This document shows, one piece after another, positions 42,553 to 49,747 of a DNA stretch of 49,747 bases. The position numbers were made by a program, and so were the translations under genes. The notes under the pieces were generated by a model. The model was not told the origin of the DNA. It did no database searches and was given only the letters and a program-made list of their open reading frames with translations. Location of the stretch: contig JAIQZQ010000096.1 of NCBI GenBank assembly GCA_021777105.1, positions 1-49,747 of the forward strand, given 5' to 3'. The first letter of the stretch is position 1. Every line of letters starts with the position of its first letter. Origin of the DNA: Candidatus Anammoxibacter sp. Lineage in GTDB: Bacteria > Planctomycetota > Brocadiia > Brocadiales > Anammoxibacteraceae.

Positions 42553-42770
42553 GGCATAAATTCAAACTTAGCCACGCCGTCTTCATCTGTTATTTAAGAA
42601 GTAATATCTGTGACTATTTAGAGTCTTGCAGTCAAAAGGCGATTTGCCACCTTTTGGTTTGTTCTAAATTAAAACTTAGGGTTTGCGCCGTCTTCATCTG
42701 TTATTTCGGAAGTAATACCTGTGCCTATTTAGAGTATTGCAGTCAAAAAGCGATTTGCCCCCTTTGGTTT
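42478..42770 (-). pseudogene. Decayed tandem protein repeats (possibly Ig-like adhesin remnant)
   Basis: Two direct repeats, about 42553-42661 and 42664-42770, resemble the one at 40933-41042. On the minus strand the best-preserved copy reads SxITDEDGVAKFEFMPGLL and then EAVTFCVENGS before a stop near 42468; one glutamate codon of the motif is a TAA stop here and intact (GAA) in the other copies. A TDxDGxAxFxF pattern followed by xVTF recalls bacterial Ig-like repeats of large surface proteins, but this is a resemblance only. No start, continuous frame or ribosome-binding site remains. Confidence 0.4.
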
Positions 42771-42914
42771 TGACCCCTTTGGTTTTTCAGAGAAAACAAC
42801 TCCCTGCCACTGAAACTTTAAACACAGGGACAGGACAACGAACGTAGGATTTTTTTCAACAATAAAGAATTGCCCCCAAGAGTAATTACCCCCCTGGGTT
42901 TTGTCTAATTATTT

Positions 42915-45248
42915 TCACTGAGAATATTCTGAGTATTTAACAATAAGAGACTTTAATTTATCATGAAATTTATTAAGATATTCCTCATCTATATTTTTTC
43001 TTTCAGTATTGCGGAGTAGATTTTGAATGCACATGAAATCATTTCTTAATATTTCAAAGCTTAAATGATTAATTTTTTTGCGGCAAACCTTTTCCAAAAG
43101 AAAGTAAAGCATATAGAAATCGACTAATGAACGCCGCCTTTCTATTCCAAAAAACTCATTTAGCTTGCTTTTTCTCTTAATTTTTCCAAGAATGCAAGCT
43201 ACGTTTTCAATAAAGACAGCAACATGTTCAATACTTTCAAGAAACTCCTCCTTTTTTAATTCCTGAACTGTTAGTTCCTCAAGCAAAACTGAAATACTCC
43301 TCTTTTCTTTTAGCCGACAGTTAAGTTTTTCATCACGCAAGTATACACCCAAGCTATTACCATAATCTCCTTTATAACAGATATATGAAAGCATTGTTAT
43401 TAGCTCTTCATTATGCATTCTATCCTTTGTCCTATCTTCAGAACGAACTTTAATAAAAAACCAACCAATGTTTTTATCAGTAACATTCTTTATTTTTTGT
43501 ATAACGTCTTTGTCAACAAAAGAATTCCACATTTCAAAAGAATTATCTTTAATTGGAAAAGGTTTATTATTGAGACGAATAAATAGGTCTACTGGTTCAA
43601 AATTTGGATTTACCTTTTCATCTATTTCTATTATCTGCAATTTAAAGTCAAGGATCTTATCCCTAATTCCGTCATCCAAGTCTCCGTATCTTTTATCATT
43701 CAGTTCTTTCAATATCTTTAGTTTTTTTAGAGCATAATTTGAATTGTTGGTATAACATAATGCTCCTAACTCATCAAGGTATTGTTTGCCAACATAACCC
43801 AAAATAGAAAGTAATCTTTGCTGTCCATCAACAACTTCCTTAATACCATCTTTATTCTTATAAATAAAAATAGGTGGCAAACTTATTCCTAATATTATGC
43901 TTTCTATTATAGCAGATGCCTTGTAAATGGAAATTCTCTCTTGTCTTTGGTACGATGGCCTAAGCAAATATCTTTTAGTATTCAATTCGTTAACAATTTC
44001 ATCAACAGGAAGCAAAGATGGATCAGGTTTATTCGCCCTAAGGCTTTCAAGTTCTTCAAGTTTTAGCTTTGTATCCTTTTCACTTTGTCTCAATTGCTTT
44101 ACGTTCTCTTTGAAAGCATCATCCTTTAAATAGATTTTAAAATCAACATTGAAAAGATTTTCAAAGAACTTTGACGTATCTTTATATCGATCAATGATAG
44201 ATCGGTAATAGAAGCTGTTATCTTGGCTATACAATTTTGAATTTTCAGAATAATGCCTTTCAATTTTGTTGATAGTTTCTTTATCAAAAGTAACTACTGT
44301 GTTAGGAAGTTCTTTCTGAATCACATCAACTGCCCAAAATATACATTCAAAAACCAATCTATTTTGGAAAAGATCTTTTCCGCTTAAGTTTTTTCTTAAA
44401 TCTAATATTAGATCAATTCTCTGAAGGTATGAGTTACAAAGCTGTGAAACATTTTCAGTGTTTGATACTACAAAATCGTAGTAAAGATCAAGTATCTCTT
44501 TTCTATTGTTGCCTGCTGCAAATGCAGAAATTGGAAACTGAGTTAGAACTAAGTACTTACGTAAAAATTCAAGTGCTAGTGTTAATTGACTGTTACTTTT
44601 TATCCCACGTGGGCCAAGGAAACAATGAACGACATTCTCTAAAAGAGAACTGTCAGACGTCAATCTTTTCTTAAGAAGATTAGTAACATCGTCGTCATCA
44701 TAGTTTGCGTTATCTATTTCTGCTGTACTAAGAGGTGTAATGCCAGAATTATATCTTCTGAAAATTTCCTTTTTGATTTTGTCCTCAAGTGAAGACTCTA
44801 GCCGCGGTTCATTAATCACTTCAAATTCAAATATTCTAATCTTTGCATCATCAAATGTATCCTTAATTTCGGGGTCCATGGTGTTGAAGCTATTCTTTTG
44901 AAGTTGTGGTAATTTGTGAAGACCTTGCAATCCTAAAGTCAAATCACCTTGCTTAAAACGCTTGATTGTTTCGAATCTTTGACGTCCGTCTATTACTTCA
45001 ATACATCCTCCTGAATTAAAAAAAATTAGCGGAGGTATATCTGTGCCCAGTAATACGCTTTCTACAAAGAATGAAGCTTTTACTCTGTCCCAAACATAAT
45101 TTCTTTGGTAGTAAGGATCATACTTTATCTTTCTGGATAATCTCTCCCCAAATAATGTTCTAATAGACATTGAATATGATGATATTTTTAAATAATTCCT
45201 GAATATCCTCTCAAATTCATCCTGATTTAAATAAAGGCTTTTTACCAT
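42915..45248 (-). CDS. Protein with two DUF262 (ParB/Srx-like) domains, candidate defence effector
   Basis: 777 residues. The first DUF262 domain (about 25-230) has YQRNYVWDR and IDGRQRFET, the second (about 420-620) has LRPSYQRQERIS and VDGQQRLLS; these are the nucleotide-binding and DGQQR motifs of the GmrS/SspE-like fold. A helical stretch with a short coiled coil (EKDTKLKLEELESL) lies between, and a helical C-terminal region follows. I find no HNH-type DUF1524 nuclease domain, which usually accompanies DUF262 in GmrSD and SspE. I chose the ATG at 45248, which follows GAGAGG and lies 13 bases after the upstream stop; an earlier in-frame codon would overlap that gene. The gene is AT-rich, unlike the chemosensory block. 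Confidence 0.82.
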   Translation of the reverse strand: MVKSLYLNQDEFERIFRNYLKISSYSMSIRTLFGERLSRKIKYDPYYQRNYVWDRVKASFFVESVLLGTDIPPLIFFNSGGCIEVIDGRQRFETIKRFKQGDLTLGLQGLHKLPQLQKNSFNTMDPEIKDTFDDAKIRIFEFEVINEPRLESSLEDKIKKEIFRRYNSGITPLSTAEIDNANYDDDDVTNLLKKRLTSDSSLLENVVHCFLGPRGIKSNSQLTLALEFLRKYLVLTQFPISAFAAGNNRKEILDLYYDFVVSNTENVSQLCNSYLQRIDLILDLRKNLSGKDLFQNRLVFECIFWAVDVIQKELPNTVVTFDKETINKIERHYSENSKLYSQDNSFYYRSIIDRYKDTSKFFENLFNVDFKIYLKDDAFKENVKQLRQSEKDTKLKLEELESLRANKPDPSLLPVDEIVNELNTKRYLLRPSYQRQERISIYKASAIIESIILGISLPPIFIYKNKDGIKEVVDGQQRLLSILGYVGKQYLDELGALCYTNNSNYALKKLKILKELNDKRYGDLDDGIRDKILDFKLQIIEIDEKVNPNFEPVDLFIRLNNKPFPIKDNSFEMWNSFVDKDVIQKIKNVTDKNIGWFFIKVRSEDRTKDRMHNEELITMLSYICYKGDYGNSLGVYLRDEKLNCRLKEKRSISVLLEELTVQELKKEEFLESIEHVAVFIENVACILGKIKRKSKLNEFFGIERRRSLVDFYMLYFLLEKVCRKKINHLSFEILRNDFMCIQNLLRNTERKNIDEEYLNKFHDKLKSLIVKYSEYSQ

Positions 45249-45261
45249 TTCATGATCCTCT

Positions 45262-46506
45262 CTAATACATATCTGTCGAAATTTTAAAACCATCAATTGA
45301 ATTTATTGAAAAACTTTTACTATCCTTATTAACTCTTGATACAATGTCAAGAATTGTATTCCTATAACGTGAAAAGCATAATAAATCGTGAAACAAATGT
45401 TCTTGAAAATCAATAAATACATCAGATTCCAATCCTAGATACGGCATAATAAAATCATTTTCAGTATTTAAGTGGATTGTGAATGTTAAGTGTGTTAAAG
45501 AATCCGCATTTAATTCTAAAATAGGCCCATTGTCATTGAAGCGAAGCGAGGCTTCTTGAACAACACCGTTGAGCAGTTCTAACCTATTTACTTTCATTTG
45601 GCTTATAAATTCACCTAGGAATCTCTGCAAAAAATCGCAATAAAGCAACCTGTTCCCAGCTATATCCGTTCCACCAGTAATACTGAATTTCTTGAACTCC
45701 ATTTTTGAAATGGAAGGAAGGTGTTTTAAAAGGTTATATCGCAATATTAGAGGTCGAAAATTTTGCCCATAAATAGTAAAAGAGTTATAGCATAACAGAA
45801 AAAGTTCATTCTCTGTAAATTGAGACCTAAGAATTTTTGCATAAAACTGTTTCTCGTTTTCTACAAAACCTGTATCTTCAATAAATTTTATAATTCTATA
45901 TACTGATCTGTAGTAATGAGACAAGTCTTGCTTATTTGCAAAGTAAAATTTTGTATAGTGTTGTATTGTCTGCTGATGGACAGACTCGGCACTTGCAACA
46001 GATTCAAAATCGGAGAATAACAACCTTTTTTTCCATGTAAAGTAATCATTTTTTTCATTGTCTCTTGGTAGACTTGATAAAATTTCAGAACGCAATTGCA
46101 ATAATGAAAAAAATGTTGTTTCAAATTGTTGTTTTTTTAACGTTTTCGATTGCTCTAATGAGATTCTCCGCGCAAGTTCGAGTTCATCTCGTTGGCATTT
46201 AAATTCTATGGTCTGTAAATTTAGAGCTTCTATTTGTTTCTCAAGTGCAGCTTTATTTGTCTTAAAATCCTTTCGCTGCTCGGTGAGGGCGACATAGAAT
46301 AGAATTACACCGGCCAATGCCCAAAGAGAACCTACTACTCCACTAATAAAATCACCAAAAAGTCCAAAAGATTCTTTGGTGATGGGGACATTAAACTTTA
46401 AGATCGGTTCTTTCCAAGTAAACAGAACAAATGCTAATAGGCAAAGTATTCCGCCACTCATTACTAAAACCTTACTTATTCTAATTGTAAAAATATTTAT
46501 TTTCAA
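45262..46506 (-). CDS. Putative AbiC-like phage abortive-infection membrane protein
   Basis: 414 residues. Two N-terminal membrane helices (about 11-32 and 50-72) are followed by a coiled coil (about 75-130) and a cytoplasmic domain with the phrases QFETTFFSLLQL, HYYRSVYRIIKFIE and YAKILRSQFTENELFLLCYN, which closely follow the pattern of the putative abortive-infection family related to AbiC. The molecular action of that family is not established. The stop lies 13 bases before the double-DUF262 gene, so the two genes form one transcription unit. AT-rich codon use and surrounding toxin genes suggest horizontal transfer. Confidence 0.78.
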   Translation of the reverse strand: MKINIFTIRISKVLVMSGGILCLLAFVLFTWKEPILKFNVPITKESFGLFGDFISGVVGSLWALAGVILFYVALTEQRKDFKTNKAALEKQIEALNLQTIEFKCQRDELELARRISLEQSKTLKKQQFETTFFSLLQLRSEILSSLPRDNEKNDYFTWKKRLLFSDFESVASAESVHQQTIQHYTKFYFANKQDLSHYYRSVYRIIKFIEDTGFVENEKQFYAKILRSQFTENELFLLCYNSFTIYGQNFRPLILRYNLLKHLPSISKMEFKKFSITGGTDIAGNRLLYCDFLQRFLGEFISQMKVNRLELLNGVVQEASLRFNDNGPILELNADSLTHLTFTIHLNTENDFIMPYLGLESDVFIDFQEHLFHDLLCFSRYRNTILDIVSRVNKDSKSFSINSIDGFKISTDMY

Positions 46507-46939
46507 AATATCCCTTATTAAGGTGTTTTTTAATATATACGATAAAACTTTTTCCAGCCTTACTATTTATTTTCTAGTGTTATCTATCAATTCTATAGTT
46601 CCAGTTTATTTGTATAAACTATTGGTTATACGAAATTATTATCCTGTCAACAACAAAATTTAAATGCTTGATCTTTTACGGTCGGCCTTATTTTTTTTGT
46701 TATGTGGAATTTTTGAAGGTTAACATCATCAAGTAGTTTCGCATCATGATGACTAATAAGAATTTCTATATCTTCTGCAATAACGAATAAAATAACGGGC
46801 GGCGTATTTTGCCGTCCGTTATTTTATTCGTTAGACAAACTGTTTTCCAAATAGCCAATACTTAACTTTTAAGAACTAACCATAGACTTATCAAACTTCC
46901 CACTAAAAGCCATTTACGATTATGCAACCGAACTCCCTT
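46507..46939. other. AT-rich spacer between AbiC-like and TIR genes
   Basis: No gene is supported. The main content is the near-perfect 51-base hairpin at 46782-46832, annotated separately. The 433-base length argues that the TIR gene and the AbiC-like gene are transcribed separately. The part left of 46670 probably holds the AbiC-like gene promoter. Confidence 0.5.
46782..46832. terminator. Long near-perfect hairpin downstream of the TIR gene
   Basis: AACGAATAAAATAACGG (46782-46798) and its exact inverse (46816-46832) form a 17-bp stem, extended inward across one G-T pair by CGGC/GCCG, with a 7-base loop. It lies 107 bases after the TIR stop and would fold on either strand. No T-tract follows on the minus strand, so a simple intrinsic terminator is not certain. 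The minus-strand flank GTCTAAC fits one half of an attC core; the other half (GTTATTG) fits poorly. Confidence 0.55.
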
Positions 46940-47746
46940 TTAACGAAGCCAATGTTCCCAATTATCTCTGATAATATCGTTGCAATTAGGCATAACGGTG
47001 TATAATGAAGATGCTTCCCCTGGCCCTTCCCACCTTATAGCTTCAGACATAACAAACTCATAAAGCAATCTTTCTGTAAATGTAACAGAAGCTCCCCATC
47101 CATTAACGAGCTTTCCATCTTCATCTAATATTATTTTCTTAAAAAATATTGCATGATTTTCACCTAATATTTCTTTTAACGAAGAATAAATATCCTCATA
47201 AAAATATTGTTTCATAATTATGGCACCAGGTAATACAACATCTTCTGCTCTTGAAAAAAAAGTGCAAAAATCAGAAATAATTTTACGGAGTACAAAGTCT
47301 TTAGCTTTCATCCATTCTTCATTTTCATTTTTATATAATCCACGAATTAATAAAAATGCAATATGCGAGTCTATTTTATTGCACCTAATGCAAACTGTAT
47401 CTTTCAATTCAAAAGGAATTTTTACATCACCAACAACTAATGGTAAAATTTTATTTCCGTACTCAAGTTTTTTTACATTTGCAAGTTCAAGCTCTTTTTT
47501 TACCCATGGTGATGTTAATGAGTATTTTGATAAAATTAAAACAAAAGCATCCGTTTTTTGTATACCTTGAATGATCTTTTGTTGTAAGCTATCACCTGTA
47601 CATATCTCCCAATGGTCTAGCCAAACATTCACACCAAAATATTCAATTAATTTTGCTAATGGAAACGCAAAATCTTCCTTTACATCATTTGAATATGATA
47701 AAAAAACTGAATGTTTGTTTTGTTTGTTTTTTATTTTCGACATCAT
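46940..47746 (-). CDS. TIR-domain protein with unknown C-terminal domain
   Basis: 268 residues. Residues about 12-140 form a TIR-like domain: VFLSYSND at the first strand, FGVNVWLDHWEICTGDSL, DAFVLILSKYSL and SPWVKKELELA, with the glutamate of the last motif in the place of the NAD-cleaving residue of bacterial TIR effectors. The C-terminal 120 residues contain no motif I recognise (LPGAIIMKQYFYEDIYSSL, NGWGASVTFTERLLYEFVM). Bacterial TIR proteins often deplete NAD in phage defence; that role is inferred from family and neighbourhood. Two ATG codons lie at 47746 and 47743 with no clear ribosome-binding site. Confidence 0.83.
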   Translation of the reverse strand: MMSKIKNKQNKHSVFLSYSNDVKEDFAFPLAKLIEYFGVNVWLDHWEICTGDSLQQKIIQGIQKTDAFVLILSKYSLTSPWVKKELELANVKKLEYGNKILPLVVGDVKIPFELKDTVCIRCNKIDSHIAFLLIRGLYKNENEEWMKAKDFVLRKIISDFCTFFSRAEDVVLPGAIIMKQYFYEDIYSSLKEILGENHAIFFKKIILDEDGKLVNGWGASVTFTERLLYEFVMSEAIRWEGPGEASSLYTVMPNCNDIIRDNWEHWLR

Positions 47747-48512
47747 TATTTTACATGCATATTAAATAAATTTACTTTTTACCGTTATGTGTTTTGGTAG
47801 ATATTTCCTGTCTTCTATCAATTTAGCCTCACAAGTAACAATGAGATCAACAATTTAAATATGATATCCTCTGAATTTTTGAATTAGAACTAAATGTTGG
47901 ATTTTATTAACAAAATACAAGGAATCTCTTAAAGATAACATCCTGAATATGATGATATCTTTAAAAACTAGATAATGCACTGTTTCAGCGTGAAACATAA
48001 TTTTCACAATATAAATAAAAGTTTATTTAATAACTGTTTTATGTCTTAAAATCAAGGGAAATATTTTTTGATTTTGTTTTACAATTGTATTTAAAAACAA
48101 GTGGATGTATTTATAGAATGATTTAGACATCAATCTATGGGTCTTAATTACTATTGTAATAGCGCATTGTTGCGGACTGTAATTTTTGATGTAAACCCTA
48201 AATAATAAATAGATTGTGTGTCATTAACGATAATAACTGCCGGGAGTGTTACCATGTAGTTTGAACGTTATGTTGTTTTTGGCATGCATTAAATCAACAA
48301 TATAAAGGGGTTGGTTTTGTGACGTGGGTTTTGTGATTGTGAGGAAACGCGAAGCTGGGGCTTTGTAACCAGCGCCGGGTTCGAACGTTAGAAATTAGAA
48401 TCATGGGGTTGCGTGTTCTGTTTTCAACAGGCTGTCCATAAATATTCCCGGACAACTCAAAATCCGGAGCTATTATTGGATGCTGACGCCATTCTTTTGT
48501 TGGATGGAGCAG
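47747..48512. other. AT-rich gap, no gene recognised
   Basis: No reading frame with family resemblance or ribosome-binding site was found. It should hold the TIR gene promoter at its left end. Near 48340-48380 the phrase AACGCGAAGCTGGGG and GGGTTCGAACG occur; the latter looks like a tRNA T-arm, but no cloverleaf can be built around it. Confidence 0.5.
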
Positions 48513-48797
48513 TTATGCTGTTTCTTGGAGTAGCGCCAAACCCGCCTCGTCTACCTCTGCGCGCAGGACATGAAGACCTTCTTGTTTAAGTTCCGGCAGT
48601 ACCAACTGTAACGCTTCATCGAAAGACGTCGCCATTATTGTACAGCTTACAATCGGCGCTCCGGCTTGTATAGTGATCGTAAAGTCCTCCACCTCAAGCG
48701 GAGCAGGTCCATTAGAGCCAAAGTGGCCATAGAGCCGGTCGGTAGTATCCAAATCAGGCTCAATATCGAGAGTAAGTGTAAATTCATAAACATGCAT
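48513..48797 (-). CDS. Small uncharacterised protein, second gene of a two-gene cassette
   Basis: 94 residues, acidic, beginning MHVYEFTLTLDIEPDLD with ATSFDEALQLVLPELKQEGL later. I recall similar small proteins next to the HicA-like protein encoded just upstream, in many unrelated genomes; their function is not established, and a toxin-antitoxin role is only a guess. AAGGA lies about 9 bases before the ATG. The start is 12 bases after the stop of the restored upstream frame, so the two genes were once translationally linked. Confidence 0.6.
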   Translation of the reverse strand: MHVYEFTLTLDIEPDLDTTDRLYGHFGSNGPAPLEVEDFTITIQAGAPIVSCTIMATSFDEALQLVLPELKQEGLHVLRAEVDEAGLALLQETA

Positions 48798-48808
48798 TTT
48801 CTTATTCC

Positions 48809-49044
48809 TTATAATATATGTTCACATACATTTACGCAGTGTAGCAACTTGCGCGCATGTAATGTTGGATTCCTTGGAGTAGAGTGAATATTGAAAATGT
48901 GTCCATTTCGCTTCGTTCAGGACAAAACGCACGGCCCCACACATGCGCTCGTGGGCCGGCTTTTTCAATACGCCATCCTTTATTTATAGCATATGTTATC
49001 GCTTTACTGATTTCCTTATTCGAATGGTGTGGGGTATTAGGCAT
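48809..49044 (-). pseudogene. Small HicA-like gene, frameshifted
   Basis: The open frame from the ATG at 49044 gives 70 residues ending in unrelated sequence at 48832. Its first 50 residues (SNKEISKAITYAINKGWRIE, AHVWGRAFCPE) look like a small HicA-type family with a KGWR...HxWGRxxCP pattern. The family tail SxPRNPxxHAR appears in another frame right afterwards as STPRNPTLHARKLLHCVN, ending with a stop at 48809. Removing two bases (TT in ATATTCAC, about 48895) restores a 78-residue protein. Hence the gene is broken, or the sequence has an error there. Confidence 0.62.
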
Positions 49045-49123
49045 CACATTGAGATCCCATTATTGCTCTTGTTAACATTAGCGCTTCTCTATTTTCTATA
49101 TTGCCACCACTGCATTCTTTTAT

Positions 49124-49307
49124 CACTAGAGCAGACAAGCTGCTCAGTTCTCATTCGCCCCCAGTGCATAATTCTCCCCTCAGGGGATAATTTTCACTAA
49201 GGCCGGCAAGCGGCCAAGTGTTCATTTATCACTAGAGCAGACAAGCTGCTCAGTTTTCATTCGCCCCCCGCGCATAATTCCCACTAGAGCAGACAAGCTG
49301 CTCAGTT
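49124..49307. repeat. Cluster of four copies of the 26-bp covarying palindrome
   Basis: Copies at 49124-49149, 49195-49220, 49230-49255 and 49282-49307 share the frame CACT-stem-(G/A)CAAG-stem-CAGT or AAGTG. Three have GAGCAG/CTGCTC stems; the second has GGCCG/CGGCC. Two further copies lie at 1067-1092 (GGCAG/CTGCC) and 12526-12551. An ATTCTCCCC TCA GGGGATAAT hairpin precedes the second copy, as at 1043. This cluster fills most of the gap between the HicA-like and RelE-like remnants. Confidence 0.75.
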
Positions 49308-49515
49308 TTCATTATACGCGCAATGCAGCTAATTTCAATATTTAAAACAAGCGAGCCTAATTTAACTGTTTACGCTAACTCTGAGCTGATAAATCAAGCC
49401 CTTTCAGGGCATTATTGTATGAGAATCATGAAACTGGTTATTATGTTTGTTAAGAAAATTATAAAATTCGTTTATTTCCTTTAATTTGTACCCTGTTGTG
49501 TGGTACAAACCATGT

Positions 49516-49689
49516 ATGAAATACAGGGCGGTTATTAAAAGAAAAGCGCTTAAATCCGTCAAAAAGATGCCTATAAAAGTTCAACTAAAATTTGACGCTT
49601 TGATTCAAGATTTGGAGGAAACAGAAGTATGTCAACCTAACCCGGATAAACCGGAAGTTGGCAATTTGCAATTTGCAGTTGGCAATTAA
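49516..49689 (+). pseudogene. RelE/ParE-family toxin, truncated
   Basis: The frame begins MKYRAVIKRKALKSVKKMP and continues LKFDALIQDLEE, typical of the first half of a small RelE-like toxin of about 85 residues. After CQPN the match stops and the sequence becomes the low-complexity GGCAATTTGCAATTTGCAGT repeat, which supplies the last residues and a stop. The catalytic C-terminal half is missing, and no antitoxin follows before the window end. I start at the ATG at 49516; a longer frame from 49486 has no family support. Confidence 0.6.
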
Positions 49690-49694
49690 AAGCT

Positions 49695-49717
49695 GGAGCA
49701 GTCTTGTAGACTGCTCC
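49695..49717. repeat. GGAGCAGTCT palindrome, third copy
   Basis: GGAGCAGTCTTG and TAGACTGCTCC form a near-perfect palindrome related to the copies at 7599 and 7700. It is the last recognisable feature before the window edge. Confidence 0.6.
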
Positions 49718-49747
49718 ATAACGTTTTTGCTTTGCGATTATAGTTGA

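Noticed and set aside
46775..46840. Integron attC site
   Set aside because: Only one core half (GTCTAAC) fits; the other is GTTATTG, extra-helical bases are missing and no integrase is in the window. Kept as a low-interest finding, not as a feature call.
48355..48385. Possible tRNA because of a GGGTTCGAA T-arm-like sequence
   Set aside because: No acceptor, D-arm or anticodon stem can be formed at the right distances; the resemblance is limited to the loop.
49124..49307. CRISPR array or attachment-site cluster in the four-copy palindrome region
   Set aside because: Spacing is irregular (35-71 bp), spacers themselves are repeats, and single copies occur elsewhere in the window.

Overview
The window looks like a chromosomal segment of a Gram-negative, probably motile or surface-moving environmental bacterium. 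It has two-membrane-type transporters, a Frz/Pil-Chp-like chemosensory cluster, glycogen and cyanophycin storage genes, and a B12-controlled cobalt importer. Intergenic space is crowded with short palindromic and MITE-like repeats, small toxin-antitoxin remnants and COG1373-type ATPases, as in large repeat-rich genomes of uncultured anaerobes. I cannot name the phylum from sequence alone. I saw no rRNA, tRNA or CRISPR array.

Layout. 1-5.8 kb: the N-terminal part of an MgtE-type magnesium channel, cut by the window edge, then a compact minus-strand operon for cyanophycin turnover (isoaspartyl peptidase, cyanophycinase, cyanophycin synthetase) behind a palindromic operator. 5.8-12.8 kb: a COG1373/DUF4143 ATPase, several repeats, and a glycogen phosphorylase gene broken by a complete ISL3-family element with an 8-bp target duplication. 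12.8-15 kb: a ClpB lacking its N-terminal domain. 15.4-31.5 kb: a signalling block with a frameshifted CHASE3 hybrid histidine kinase, a PilT-like ATPase with altered catalytic boxes, an Hpt-REC-REC protein, CheA with two CheW-like domains and its own receiver, CheW, a methyl-accepting protein, CheR and CheB. There is no stand-alone CheY; receivers are fused to other domains, as in Frz-type systems. 31.6-35.4 kb: a second COG1373 ATPase, then a receiver fused to a low-molecular-weight protein tyrosine phosphatase, next to an RmlD-like sugar-nucleotide reductase. 35.7-39.1 kb: cobalamin riboswitch plus terminator, then cbiM, a CbiN-like gene, cbiQ and cbiO. 39.2-40.5 kb: a third COG1373 ATPase.

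41.3-49.7 kb is accessory and visibly AT-rich between about 42.9 and 48 kb. It holds a Phd/PIN toxin-antitoxin pair, a two-gene unit joining a putative AbiC-like membrane protein to a protein with two DUF262 domains, a TIR-domain protein, a small two-gene cassette whose first gene is frameshifted, and a truncated RelE-like gene. Decayed tandem coding repeats lie between the toxin pair and the DUF262 gene.

The strongest leads are: (1) all three COG1373 ATPase genes carry their own, mutually different, iterated palindromes at the promoter, and two appear leaderless; (2) the AbiC-like/double-DUF262 unit beside a TIR gene is a candidate defence system; (3) the receiver-tyrosine-phosphatase fusion is a candidate unusual output for the chemosensory block; (4) a dispersed 26-bp palindrome keeps its stem through paired base changes; (5) MITE-like elements occur as inverted pairs around signalling genes.
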